Assembly: GCA_029747585.1 (NCBI GenBank) | Contig: JAPEVF010000050.1 | Span: forward strand, 62,001-126,000 | Reading direction: 5' to 3' | DNA: 64,000 nt | Source: Pleurotus djamor | Lineage: Eukaryota > Basidiomycota > Agaricomycetes > Agaricales > Pleurotaceae | Shown here: positions 21,787-34,227 of the stretch, piece after piece | Numbering within the stretch: the first letter of the stretch is position 1 | Layout of the letters: each line of letters opens with the position of its first letter | Notes under the pieces: model-generated | What the model was told of the DNA's origin: nothing | Seen by the model: the letters and a program-made list of their open reading frames with translations, nothing else | Databases searched by the model: none | Program-made: the position numbers and the translations under genes

Positions 21787-24700
21787 TCAGGCTCGACGGC
21801 CGACGAACTCCCTCCATGAACGGACTTCAGAAGGTATTCTGCCTTCGGTGTAAGGGCGAAGGCCTCCTTTAGGCATCTTTTTGGCGAGACTGTCCACCCA
21901 GAGTTGGGCGTTTCGGGGATTGTTCAGCAGAGGAAGGCCGAAGTCGACAGCATTTCTAGGGGATACGGAGTTTGAGTTTCGCAGCTCGGGTCATTCAAAG
22001 GGATGAGACTAACCGTCGAGCGACATAATCTTCGTCAGTAAAGCTTTCACCTCGGGCTCTGGCGAGGTTGATGACACATTGGATGTCATATTCATCGAAC
22101 ACTTCTCGTAGTAGTCGTTTGTCCTTCGTGGGGAAGAAGATTCGTTTTGCGGATACATAAGGCAGGTCGTTCAAGAATTCTTCGACGGCCGGAGAGGAAC
22201 AGTAAAGTTTGAACCCAAGGTCAATCAACGTTTTGGCAACCGATTGCATTTCAGGCTGTGTAGTATCACCACCGATGAGGACCCCTGAACCAGCCCGAGG
22301 CACTTTGAATCCCGTGGTACTGAGCAGAGACGCCCAGTATGCTTCGTGGATGTCCTTGCCAAAGCTTGCAACTTCACCAGTGCTTGCCATTTCTGTGAGT
22401 GAGGGTGTAAGAGACGGTCGACAGCGTGAAATGGGTCAAACGTGCTTACCGACACCCAGGAAGGGGTCTGCACCTCCCAACCGAGTCCAAGAAAACTGAG
22501 AGACCTTGATGGAGACGTAGTCGCGAGGTTCACTCATCAAGTCCACAGGCTCGGGGACGTTCTCGCCCATGATAGCGGCGGTGGCAACATCGATGAAGTT
22601 ATGACCAAGTACCTTAGATACGAAGGGAAAAGATCGGGAGGCACGGAGGTTACATTCAATAACCTTCAATGGAGACTCTTCACCCGCAACATCGCTAGGT
22701 TTCTTGATGATCTGCATATTGAAGGGGCCTGAGATCTCGAAAGCAGCGGCAACCTTCTCTGCAATAGTCTTCAACCGTTGCATATCGCTCTCCGATAACG
22801 AAAATGGCGGGAGGACCAAGGTGGCATCACCAGAATGAACGCCAGCATTCTCGACGTGTTCCGAAACAGCATGGATGAGGAGTTTGCCTTGGTATGCAAC
22901 AGCGTCCACATCAATTTCTTGGGCGTTATCGATGAATTTGGTGATCACGACGGGGTGGAGAGGAGAGACGGATGCAGCGGCTGATAGCTTGTGCTCGAGA
23001 TCGGCTTCTTCCCGAACGACGTTCATGGCGGCACCAGACAGGACATAAGATGGTCGGATAAGGACCGGATATCTGCAAAAATAGACTTTTAAGCCTGCTA
23101 TCTACAGTAAGATGAGAAGGGACGTACCCAACCCTGCTGGCAAACTCCTTGGCAGCCTCGAGACTTGAAACTTCCGTCCATTCAGGTTGGTCGACGCCGA
23201 TGCTGTCCAAGACGCTCGAGAACTTGTGTCGATCTTCGGCAGTATCGATTTTTTCAGGATCAGTACCAAGGACTTTCACACCCGTGTGCTTTAGTCTGAG
23301 CGCAATGTTCTGCGGTAGTTGACCTGGGTTTGTCAGTAAGAGACTGAGAAGCACCGACGAAAGGACTTACCTCCCATGCTAACAATAACACCTTGCGATT
23401 GTTCAAGCTCATAGATATCCATAACACGTTCGAAGCCTAACTCTTCGAAGTAAAGCCTGTCAGCCTCGTCGAAGTCGGTCGAGACAGTTTCAGGGTTATA
23501 GTTGATCATGATCGTGCGCTTGCCCATATCCCTGAGTTTCCTGGCAGACGTAACCGCGCACCAATCAAACTCGACACTGCTTCCAATACGGTATACACCG
23601 GACCCGAGGACCATAGTACCATGTTCATCGAAAGTGACGTCATGTTCAGATGCGTTGTAAGTGGTGTAGAGGTAATTGGTGTGAGCGGGGTATTCAGCAG
23701 CGAGGGTATCGATACGTTTGACGAAAGGAACGATGTTCAGCGTTTTACGAGCGGCTCGGACAGCGTCTTCAGTGGAATTGACGAGGTCCGCAATCTGGGA
23801 GTCTGCGAATCCCATACGTTTGGCGCGTTGCATGAGTTCATGCTCAATGTTCTCCAGGGCACCAGCCGCTTTGAGAGCATGGTGGGTTTGAACAATGTTG
23901 TCGATTTTGTATAGGAACCACTATCAAAACGGTGAGCTTCGGTAAGTGACGGAAGAACCAGGACACCAACCTTGTCAATCTTAGTCAAGTCGTGAACCTG
24001 GTCGACCGTGTAACTCTTGTTGTACATCGCGTAAGCGATGGCGAACAGCCTCATGTCCGTTGGCTTGCTCAGCGCCCTGTCCAAATCCTCAGGTTCCACA
24101 TAAGCCTCGAAGCCCTTCCATCGAGGGTCAACTTGACGAATAGCCTTCTGCAAACTTTCTTCAAACGTGCGACCAATAGCCATGACTTCTCCAACACTCT
24201 TCATAGCAGAGCCAACCTCACGGTTGACCTGGGAAGAGAATTTAGCGAGGTCCCACTTCGGTATCTTCGTCACGATGTAATCCAGGGATGGTTCGAAGCA
24301 CGCCGTCGTCGTTTTCGTCACTGCATTGGGCAATTCCGGCAAGGTATGACCGAGGGCAATCTTCGCTGCGGTGTAAGCAAGCGGGTATCCAGTGGCTTTA
24401 GATGCCAGGGCACTGGATCGACTCAGACTAAGGAGGAGGTTGGTGAAGCCATATATTCGAAAAGTGAAGAATCGCACCGGGCATTGACTTCAATGACGCA
24501 ATATTCACGAGACGTGGGGTTCAAAGCGTATTGGATGTTACATTCGCCGACGACGCCCAGATGACGGATAACCTTGAGAGCAGCACTTCGAAGCATGTGG
24601 TATTCATCGTCCGGGAGAGTCTGGGATGGAGCAACGACGATAGAGTCACCAGTGTGCGTTCCTAGAGGATCGAAGTTTTCCATGTTACAACAGATGATCG

Positions 24701-25705
24701 TATTCTGCGGCGACGTGTCAGTAAGTTGTGGGGATGTGATGGAAGTAGCCTACATCTGCGGCGTCCCGAACAACTTCGTATTCCAACTCTTTCCAACCTT
24801 TCATACTGCGTTCGATCAGAACCTGAGGACTTAGACTGAGACTTTTGGCGGATAAGTCACGCAATTCATCAGGATCATTTGCGAAACCGGAGCCGAGACC
24901 ACCGAGGGTGAATGCGGAGCGAAGAATGACAGGATAGCCAATGGTCTCAGCCGCTGCCAGAGCATCATTGACGGAAGACACAGCTGTGGACTGAGCAACA
25001 GGAATGTCGATTTCTGGAGAACGAAAAACTAAGTAAATCAGAAAAGAGTAAGGAAGCAATAAACAGACCTTTGAGAGCTTGTACAAACAGGTCCCGATCC
25101 TCAGATACCTCCAGCGTTTTGATAGGTGTGCCAAGAACTTGAACACCAAGTCGTTCCAGCACACCCATCTTGTCAAGCGCAATTCCGACATTGAGGGCAC
25201 TTTGGCCACCAAATGTGAGCAGAATGCCATCCGGACGTTCCTTCTCGAGTACGTATGCGACGTAATCCGCGGTGATGGGCAAAAAGTAAACTTCAGAAGC
25301 CAACTGGTGGGATGTCTGCCATGTAGCGATATTCGGGTTAATGAGCACAGCTTGTACGCCTTCTTCGCTGAGCGCCTTGAGAGCTTGGGATCCGGAGTAG
25401 TCAAATTCCCCTGCCTGCCCGATGCTGAGACCGCCACTGCCGACGACGACGACCTTTTGTACATCTGGACGAGGGACTTTTGGGAGGACTCTGGCAGATA
25501 TTTTTCGAGCAAGTTCAGAGGGGGAATTTAACACATGCTCGCCGTCCTTTGGCTGGTATGAGCCGACTGCTGGCGCGGCAACGGCTTGAAGAGGTCTGGT
25601 TGGCCTGATGTTGGAATGGCATGTGCTCACATGGAATGAGCGCGTGAAAGTCTTGAGCCTGGTCGCGCTCGTTGGCAGCGAGCTCTTCAACCGTACAAAG
25701 CTCAT
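21787..25705 (-). CDS. CPA2: carbamoyl-phosphate synthase, arginine-specific large chain, mitochondrial
   Basis: Large chain of the arginine-pathway CPSase, which makes carbamoyl phosphate from glutamine-derived ammonia, bicarbonate and two ATP. Begins [20 protein letters not shown], an Arg/Ser-rich presequence without acidic residues, as in fungal mitochondrial enzymes; an upstream in-frame ATG at 25753 would add 16 residues. First synthetase half: [38 protein letters not shown] and CVIEVNAR. Second half: [39 protein letters not shown] and [20 protein letters not shown]. The C-terminal MGS-like regulatory domain ends EFVGRRA. No glutaminase or aspartate-transcarbamylase domain is attached, which separates it from the pyrimidine multienzyme URA3/CAD. 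About 12 exons; total length near 1,170 residues. Confidence 0.93.
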
Positions 25706-27815
25706 GGCCGAGCAGGCAAGGGAGGCAGCAGCCTGGTGAGAGTACAGAGTCAAGAAGAATCGAAGTTGCCTTCGGAGCCAGGAACTTTTTATGGGGCAGA
25801 ATCGACGCTTGTATGTAAATTTTTGCCTTGGCCTATTATCGCCGATTACGTCATGTGATCGTGCGCGCTAGACGCCAGAAAGGCGCTCATCGCCACCACT
25901 ACTTCCACGGTCACATACTAAGTACCACGTTCAGACCACAATGCACCATTACGTCCATGTACTCATTCATCGTCGCTCACCTTCAATGTCATGAGGCCTG
26001 CTTGAGGGGCACCTTCACAGTCGAGCCCAAACTCATCTCAAGCCATTTGTGTTATTTTTCAGCCTCAAGGGGTTCATTCCAATCAATCTCAAATGAGTCC
26101 AATCCATTCCTTGTGAGTTTTGGCTGTCCTTTGGCTGTAAACCATCCCCATCATCGGCATTGCTTCATTACAATTGTGCTGAATCAATGCATCTACATGC
26201 TTGTCCGCTTTAAATAACCATTGAACCATGTACGTACTCACGGACTTACTTGCAGTCAATTTCTCTGTGGTTATCAATACACCCCGATCGCTTGGGAGTC
26301 GTGGTACTTCTCGTGCGTAACGAGAACCCTTCCTATGATGCGGTCGCTGGTCTGCGTATAAGCTTCGAGTCTATCTCGCCGTTATATTTATCCTCATTGA
26401 TGGTCCCGATGATTGACTCGGAACGACGGAAATTTCGCGGTGCTCGTACTTTCATCACCCTCCGCCTTGATGATGGCTAGACCAAGCGAGAAGAGCCTCC
26501 ATCCTTCTGGCTCCATGCTATCAAGCTGTTTTTGAGTCTACGAATCTACCCAAAACAGTCCAGTCCCTGCTTCCTGTAGCTTGTGCGCCGAGTGTCATCT
26601 TGTGACGACCCAGTGTTCCTGTTGCAGGGGCGACCCCGCTCATCGTCGCTCGGAATCCCCACCCTACTGTGGGGTTCTGGGTCCAGAAACTTTGTATTGC
26701 ATAGCCACGAATGACCATGTCATAATCCCTACGACGCGACTGGGTCATGGGTCGAAAGTCTCTGTCTTCCTCGATGAGCGGATCAGTATCACTCTTTATC
26801 TTCGTTGGATGAGATAGGCAAGCAACTGACGACCCTTATCTAGTGCACCGCTCGGCTCTCCACCCAAGGCGGGAACAAATCCCCGCAATCTTTCCGACGT
26901 TTGCCGCCTTATGATGCCACTAAAACATCACAGTGGAACGAAGAGAACCTAGGTGAACCCAAAGTTCAGGTACCGAGGCAAAGAGGTTTATCTACGAACT
27001 TGACTCAAAGTCATGGAAACCCATAGAACCGTCCTTTTTTGACAAGATGGCACCTCTCTTGATGATACTCTCCGGAATATCCTGTTCGGACGCTCTTGCC
27101 CTCCACTTGGACCGCTTGTCTGAAACGGAAGTATTCCCAGTAGACGCGACGGCCGCGGCATTTATGTTCTCTCCTCTCCATATTCAATGCTCTGGACAGT
27201 GCGAATTCAATCGGTCGTTGGGATCACATAGTTTCAAGGCACTATTCATTCGGACAATGCTTAACTTGCAAGGCTTGATCTCAACAACCTGCAGTCCATG
27301 ATGTTTCACACGCACCAAGTTCTGGTCGCCTGACACAACCCACGCGCCGATCGACGGTCAACTCGTGTTAAACCCATGGACAGAGTGACTTACCACCTAC
27401 TTCGAAATTCGTCGTTTACTCCCCCTACCACCGCCGTTTGCGCTTATCAAATCTGATATCATTGCACTTCTCGGGGTACTCCACGGTCTCTTGGTATCTG
27501 ACAGAAGGTCTCGCGGATACTATCTACTTGAGCTGCTTTCGAGAAAGTCCTTATTATCTCCTTCAACCCGTTTATGATTGAGAGATGAGTCCCACGCTGA
27601 TGCCAGACGTTCGCCGGTACCTCGGATGAACATGCCCTCGCCGGCATTACTTTGGGATATCCAACAAGGAGCGAATTCACCACATGCGAACCGTCCGTTC
27701 GACGAAAGGCTTATTTTCATGAAACTATATTATCCGCCGATGTGATGGCTTCGACACCTTGAAATACTCGCGCTCTTCTCGTCTCCCGGGCTTCAACACC
27801 TGTCCCTGTCCCGCC
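25706..27815. other. 2.1-kb stretch without a convincing gene
   Basis: This stretch lies between the divergently oriented CPA2 (-) and membrane-protein (+) genes. Open frames reach at most 129 codons (25828-26217 +) and show no domain. Some stretches (26500-26760, 27040-27300) have open frames on both strands but no splice-joined protein could be built. No terminal repeats were found. It should include both promoters. Confidence 0.4.
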
Positions 27816-30083
27816 ATGTCTAACCCCCTTCCCTCTCACGTCGACGATGCCGAGAAGGGCGTCATGCAACATGACGATCCCCTTTCTCTTTCATTGACGT
27901 TGGGCCCATCTGTACCATCACTGAATAGCGAACCATCACCGTCGGAGTCAGTGAAGGCATTGGCCATTCCAGAGAAGGCCCTCGAGAAGCGTACCAGTGT
28001 GGTGGTTGTCCCTGTCAACGATGCGCCAGCGAAGCCGAGACCGAAGCCTTCCTTCAAACGTGCCTCTCGCTGGATACGATTCCAACTGTGGTTCAATACC
28101 TATCGGTATCTATCATCATCATGTCTTTAGTGATTCGGTCTTCTAAACTAGCCACTCATCTAGCAAATTCTATACCTTTGTTGTCGCCATGAACTCTATT
28201 GGACTCTTGCTCACTATCATCGGTACATGGGAGTACCCACGACACTACACTGGTGCATTCATCCTCGGAAACCTACTCACGGCTATTCTAATGAGAAACG
28301 AATTATTTGGACGATTTCTGTATCTTATGGTCAATACCCTATTTGCCAAAGTCAGCACTACTGATCAGCATCCACTGTTGGATTTATCTGACCTTCCCTT
28401 AGTGGCCGCCTCTTTGGTTCCGTTTGGGTTGTACATCTGTTCTTCAGCATCTCGGAGGTATACACTCTGGATGCGCAACATCTGGATTCATGTGGCTGGT
28501 TTACCGCGTTACAATGCTTTTCATCGACCACCGAAACAACCATGATGCGGTGATGATCATGGGTGTCATTACCAACATCGCTGTCGCGATTTCCATTTGC
28601 TCTGCGTTCCCTTGGGTCCGTAATACTCACCACAAGTAAGCTTAGTTCCTTTGCTAACATGTTTAAATACTGACCATGGAATAAATAGTGTCTTCGAGCG
28701 TCATCATCGCTTCATTGGTTGGTAAGTATCGCGTGCTTCTGAGTTATCCTCAGCTTACCCCGCATGTAGGCTCGGTCTCGCATCTAGTACGTTCGAATCG
28801 GCTTCTGGAGATCATCGTATTCATTTTATCCAGCCTGGATATTTGTGGTACTTGGCGATAGCTACGACCTCGAAACACATTCCTGGAATCCCGATGGTAT
28901 TCGTATTATCCGCCAACAAGATTTCTGGTTCGCACTGGGCATGACTATCTTGTGAATCCGATTTTCACCCATATTATCCACGCTTTTACTCACCATCCTC
29001 CCTAAATTTAGTGTAATAATCCCATGGCTCACCATTCGTGAAGTCCCCGTGGAGGTTGAAATCGTGAGTCTCTCTATTCTCGGACCGTTCATGGAACCTT
29101 CGCTCACCTATTTCCCCAGCCTTCGCCGAAAGTGGTAGTTATCCGCTTCCAAAGAGGGATGCAGCAGGGCTTGTTGGCGAGAATATCCCGAGGATCGATT
29201 ATGGAGTACCACGCATTCGGAATCATTTCGTAGGTCTTTGTGCATGGCCACACGGTCTTTAACCGCTTAATCCGTATAATTCATGTAGGGAAGGAACACA
29301 CTCACCCCACCATTATCTCATCTGTGGCGTTCAAGGTGATTTTACCCGCTCGCTTGTCGACAATCCCCCGACGCATCTCTGGACGCGACAAATGAAGGTG
29401 CGTCCGATCATAGCGAACGCGCTCTTTGACGCGCTTGCTTATTGAAATCATTCACTAGTTCGCTGGTGTCTCCAACACCTCTGTCCTGTACAAACGAGGT
29501 ATCCGAGTATGTACCGGGACGGGGCTGGGCGCGGCCTTGTCTACATGCTTACAGGTCAGTCGTTGCCGCAATACATCGTCCCCAATTTAAACTGAGTATA
29601 CATGTGCCTTGCCACTATCAATAGAGTCCTAATTGGTGAGGCCTTTCTCCGCTATGAACCTGTCATCTGACACTCACTATCAATTTCCTTGTGTCCTAGG
29701 TATCTCATCTGGATTGGCTCCGACCAAGAGAAGACGTTCGGTCCTACTATTTCTGGCTTCATCAAGAAGCACCTTGAGCCCGAAAATCGCGTAACTCTTT
29801 GGGATTCTCGGCAGCGAGGTAGGCGAACTCGCAACAATCAACTCGATGTATGCATTCTGAAAATTTCTTCAGGTGGGCGTCCGGACACGATGAAGCTGGT
29901 CAAGGAAGTGTACGCTTCATGGGGTGCCGAAGTGGTCTTCATCACGTCAAATATGCAAGGAAACACGGAAATAATGGAGGGGTGTAAGGCGGCTGGTATT
30001 CCCGCATTTGTACGTCCATGATCTTGTATATTCCGCCGTCTACATACTGACAACGACTTTAGGGAACGCTTTGGGATTTCTAA
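27816..30083 (+). CDS. multi-pass membrane protein, TmpL/NPS12 C-terminal-type (ferric-reductase-like)
   Basis: About 13 short exons splice into one continuous frame. The N-terminal 90 residues are soluble and charged (from MSNPLPSHVDDAEKG). Hydrophobic segments follow: FYTFVVAMNSIGLLLTIIG, AFILGNLLTAILM, MIMGVITNIAVAISICSAF, LGLASTWIFVVLGDSYD and DFWFALGMTIL. The soluble C-terminal part has VVVIRFQRGMQQGLLARISR, EYHAFGIISEGTHSPHHYL, VCTGTGLGAALSTCLQ, YLIWIGSDQEKTFGP and EVVFITSNMQGNTEIMEGCK, and ends AFGTLWDF. This whole arrangement recurs at the C-terminus of fungal TmpL/NPS12 proteins and in stand-alone membrane proteins; the glycine-rich TGTG segment resembles the nicotinamide-binding region of ferric-reductase-type flavoproteins. 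No adenylation domain is present here. An 11-nt exon lies at 29625-29635. Function is inferred only. Confidence 0.75.
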
Positions 30084-30249
30084 ATTATAGAAGGCTTATA
30101 AAATATCATATTGTTATTGCTGCTTGATGCCATTTTGAAACCACATACCTACTTGCAAACTTTGTAGTAACAGCACTCACGTTCGAAGACGCCGTCTAAT
30201 TACACAAATTACATATTCGATCCGAGAGTTTGAGATCGTCGGGCAGAGC

Positions 30250-31432
30250 TTAAGGCCGCACGGGACCAGAAGGAGCCGCAGGCGTCGTCGGAGACGGGGC
30301 ACGGGAAGGCACAAAGATATTGTCACGGTACCATTGTAATTCTACCATCAAAACTGTTAGAAGTGTCGGTGACAAAAAATTCATCGGTTAACGAACCTTG
30401 TATTGATCCTTTGATATCGTCCAACGCTCTACCCGAAGGTGAGTGATAGGTGTTGCTCAACAAAATTCAAACGGATCAAAAAAAACTTACCTGTGTGACG
30501 TTTCCTTCTGCTTAGGCATAGNAAGACCGGGGTACCAACGGCGGGCAAGTTCCTAAGAATGATGTAGGTGGGACGGACATAAGGGGGAAGTAAATCTAGG
30601 CACAATACCTTGATAGAAGATACGTCTGGCGATCNCGTTAATCGAGACCGAGGAGTAAATCTGAAAGAAAATTGACTCACCAACGATGCTGCCATAGAAT
30701 TGTCAGTGAATTCGCTCAGAATACGTCAAAAAGATNATAAGAACCGGTAATGTAGCCAATCAACGACTTCGGGCATCTCTTCAGCAAGGAAACCTTTGTC
30801 GGCATGAACAGAGTTCCCGGCCAAAACGCCTATCCGTTGTCTCGGAATCCACTTTTTCACATAGTCAAGTACGGCTTTTGAAACGAATTCGCGGGTATGT
30901 GGNGAATCTATGCAAGCCTGCGTGAGGCCTGACTGTGANNATGACACAACACGCGTCGCGAGATTGTCAAACACTTGTNGTGAAGGGGAAAGGAAGAANG
31001 GCGTACCGAGCCATGNTGTTTCGTNCACCATTCNTCCATTCTGTATGAGAAACATCANCACAACACGCTGCATCTTCCTGAACATGCGTTACCCGTCCAA
31101 AAGTTCTTTGTCTGTTTTGATCACATATTCAATCCCTTCATCGACCAATTCCAGGTTNCCGTTCGTTATCAGCACCTNTGTTGAAGCCATGTGAGCCACG
31201 AGNCNTGTTCCACGTCTACGGAACAAAAAAAGTGATCGCAACCAACCGCAATTTCNATGATCTTGTCTTTACGCGGATTCAATCCGGTCATTTCGCAATC
31301 TATCCACACCAGAGGTCCGGCATAGAAGTCAAGAGGTCTCTGAAGCGACGACATCTTGGATTTCGAACGCGACGCTTGCTTGAACGGGAAAATTCCGGGG
31401 NTGCGACGGAGAGGTGTGAGGACGCGAAGCAT
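30250..31432 (-). CDS. REX2: oligoribonuclease (REX2/REXO2, DEDDh 3'-5' exonuclease)
   Basis: Degrades short RNA oligomers (nanoRNA), mainly in mitochondria. From ATG 31430-31432 the protein starts MLRVLTPLRR with a basic leader, then PLVWIDCEMTGLNPRKDKI, containing the Exo I Asp and Glu. The Exo II region is in the middle exons around 30.8-31.0 kb (RQRIGVLAGNSVHADKGFLA, EVVDWLHYR). The Exo III motif HRALDDIKGSIQ is split by an intron after the His codon. The C-terminus is ELQWYRDNIFVPSR plus a Pro/Ala-rich tail ending GPVRP, with stop at 30250-30252. A second in-frame Met at 31352-31354, just before the catalytic domain, would give a form without presequence. Ambiguous bases at several positions (30521-31400) leave some residues unknown. 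The start is only 43 bp from the divergent PTAR1-like gene. Confidence 0.88.
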
Positions 31433-31474
31433 GTAATGGGCGCTTGCNTGCGTTCCGCCACCACTACCACTTTC

Positions 31475-32445
31475 ATGGAGGTAAACGTCCTGGANTTTGG
31501 CAAGGCCNTGTTGAATGATCCGTAGGTTTTTCTGAANTCGCTAGAGGNTTGCTGAGCTCACGGATCANAAAATNTAGGTCGTCCGTGGAGATCTTACCTG
31601 GGGACCTTGATTCATGGGCTCTACTTCCGAACACACCATTCTTGCTCATCGACGGCAATCTAGGCATACCTCAGAAGCCTCTCNACGGGNTGTATATCCT
31701 TGCCATCTCTATGTTCACCTCTTCCCGTCGTGAGATGCAAAAAGATGCTGAGGACCTGAATCGACTGACAGCCGTGCTTCTGCTGGCCAATNCAGCACAN
31801 CAAACGGCCGCGAACTACAGGAAACGCATGATCATTCAAGGATCGCTTTCTGCGCGAAAAGAACTTGCGTTCNTAGGGCGTTTGCAAGCCAACAAGTCCC
31901 ATGCCAAGGAATCTATCCTTTGGTCACATCGACAATGGCTGTTGAGGCACTTGGGCCTCACAACTTCAGGGGAAAGCGACACTCTTGACGTATTTCGGAN
32001 CGAATTCGCCATAATCTATCGAGCAGCCGAAATATACCCTCGCAANTATTACGCTTGGAANCATTGGNGGTTCTGCATCGATNCCCTCGTCACTCATCTC
32101 TCGGAACCTCANTCCGATACATTTGCGCAGGTACTACTTGAGCAGTATCACCAGCTCACCCGNTGGCTAGAGCAACANGTCTCCGACTATTCTGCCGCTC
32201 ACCATCTCGCTGGCTTGGTGTCCCTGATTCAGACGTTCTCTACGCCTNCNCACGATCTCCCNGCTCAGATCAATCCCCAGGCAGCTTTCGAGTTTGCNAT
32301 GTCTCTTTCGACCTTTTTCTCGTCGCATGTGACCCTACGAATGTTTGTNGAGACTCTCATTAANATAGAGTTGGATGAGGGTAGAAAGAATCAAATGAGG
32401 ATCCGCTTTGGTGAACTNGTANAATCTATACAGCTTGATCCGTAA
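31475..32445 (+). CDS. PTAR1-like protein with prenyltransferase alpha-subunit repeats
   Basis: The readable body (31580-32445) has three prenyltransferase-alpha type repeats: SILWSHRQWLLRHLG, IYPRNYYAWKHW (with two uncertain bases) and DYSAAHHLAGLVSLIQ, preceded by LANxAxQTAANYRKRMI. This layout fits PTAR1 rather than canonical farnesyl- or geranylgeranyltransferase alpha chains. PTAR1 (with Rabggtb) prenylates the SNARE Ykt6 in animals; whether that holds here is unknown. The best start is ATG 31475 (MEVNVL...), but the frame from there breaks before 31550 at a cluster of ambiguous bases, so the N-terminal 25 residues are tentative. The stop TAA is at 32443-32445. About 20 ambiguous bases lie in the gene. 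A human-curated resequence would settle the start. Confidence 0.65.
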
Positions 32446-32600
32446 ACATGTATGTGATATAGATCTATCTTCAATAATTCGATACGATTGCGACTGGGGN
32501 TGATAGATAATCTGCGCGCTGTATGACTCCTCAACAGCCCCCTCGCCCCTGTGTCCGCAGNANGAAGCGCTGTCCTTGTTTCTTCGTGCCTCCATCGCTC

Positions 32601-34128
32601 ATGGAATGCAAGAATTGCGAATTGAAGCAACGCCGCTTCTATTGCGAGAATTGTCTACGAACACAGCAAGTACACTTGTTCCTTTTCGAGTAGCCAAGAA
32701 CGGAAATCTGAATTGTGTTCAAAGTCTTAGAGAGCGCCGCTCACNAATCCAGCACTTTACCTTAGATCGGGATGAGCAAGTCGCAAGAGCATCGAGAGCA
32801 TTGGAGACAGTNGATGCACACCGTACGCTCCGTGCAAACCTAGCTCTCTGTCAGAGCAGACTGGAGGAGGTGCAGAGTGGATTATCGAAGCTGAGGAAGG
32901 ACAATGAGAGGAGTTAGTCATTCAGCCACTGCAAAAGTACATCGTCCTCTGAACAGACATTCTTCTAGAACGTGAACGCCTCCGGACTCTTCGCGAGTCG
33001 CTCGCTACCCGTAGACGCACCCTTTCCGTCGCAAAGCTCCCCCATCCCAATTGGCAGCCCTCTTCCGCGATTACATCTACCACAAGAGAATATCAGGAGT
33101 TGCTCTCGCTATCGGCATCGTTGGCTCGCGCACGCTCAGGGTTAGTCCAAGAACTAGTCGAGGTTTTTAACATAGTAGAAGTCGGTGGTCGCCCACCAAT
33201 TGGAGGGAAGGCTGGAACGAAAGGNGAGTGGACAGTGGGTGATCTTATCTTGCCAGTACCTGGTGACATTCGAAGTGAGCACTAGTTTTCATGGTATACT
33301 ATTGCATGAGCTAATATATAACGCGCAGGATACCCACCCGACCATATCAACGCCGTGATCACTCATACGATCCATTTCTCGTCCTTATTGACGTTCTATC
33401 TTGGAATCAAACTACCCTTTGAAATCACTTGGACGGGGAAAAAGCTAGGTGTAGGTCAACCGTGTATTGGTGCAGGAAAGGGAGGCGAGTCAGGAGGATG
33501 GGCCAAGTATGCTGCCTACCTCTCTTCTTAACCTTTCTCGGCACTCACTATTTACTTAGATGGCACACGAAGCACCCTTTACATCTATCTTCAGCCTCCC
33601 CGGCATCTAATTCGCCATCTTCAAATTCTACATCTCCTCTCAGTTCATTTATAAACACATCCTCTCTCGCCGACTCAATTCTTGGAGCGGAAGAACCAGA
33701 TACACATGCATCCTTCACAACCGCGTTCGCAATGCTTATATACAACGTTTGCTATCTGGCTCATACGCAAGGGGTTGATGTCCCTCTCAGTCAAGCCGGT
33801 GATGTCTTGAGTACTCTTTGGAGTGTTTGTTGTAGCCCCGAGCTAGGAAGGTAAGTAATCCCTTCCATGGTAGAAGACTGCCCTTCATCGGCTCTGTAGG
33901 CGATCCCATGAAACACATCCACTGCTTCCACCCCCAACCCCACCCACCTTCCCCCTTGATTTCGCTCAGTTGTTGCAGGCAACTACGGCAAACCCATCAT
34001 CAAAATCTCGACGATCTCGCACTGGCTCCACTTCGCGCAAGTCGTCGGACACACGGATTAAACGCCGGCAAAGTAAAATCATAGAAGAAGATGGTTGGGA
34101 TGTAGTAGAAGAAGACCACTTTTCATAG
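32601..34128 (+). CDS. ATG14: ATG14-type subunit of the autophagy PI3-kinase complex
   Basis: Atg14/Barkor targets the Vps34 PI3-kinase complex to autophagosome formation sites. The N-terminus MECKNCELKQRRFYCENC shows the two CxxC motifs of the family; an upstream in-frame ATG at 32523 would add 26 residues but crosses two ambiguous bases. A coiled coil follows (DRDEQVARASRALE, then NLALCQSRLEEVQSGLSKLR and ILLERERLRTLRESLA). The conserved Atg14/UVRAG core is LILPVPGDIRRYPPDHINAV, FYLGIKLPFEITW and GVGQPCIGAGKG, then FAMLIYNVCYLAHTQGV and GDVLSTLW. The protein ends EDGWDVVEEDHFS with stop 34126-34128, a typical acidic tryptophan-containing tail. Six exons; introns start at about 32679, 32912, 33270, 33508 and 33852. 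Good match to fungal Atg14; UVRAG/Vps38 is the main alternative. Confidence 0.85.
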
Positions 34129-34227
34129 ATGTTCTCGTCTGGTAGTAGGAAAGTAAAGTATGCAAAAACAAATACAGCGTTGGTGCTAATGGTAATACAA
34201 AGCAACGATCGTGACTACCAACTATGA

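Noticed and set aside
28787..28797. GTTCGAATC resembling a tRNA T-loop
   Set aside because: It lies inside an intron of the TmpL-like gene and no acceptor stem or anticodon arm can be built around it.
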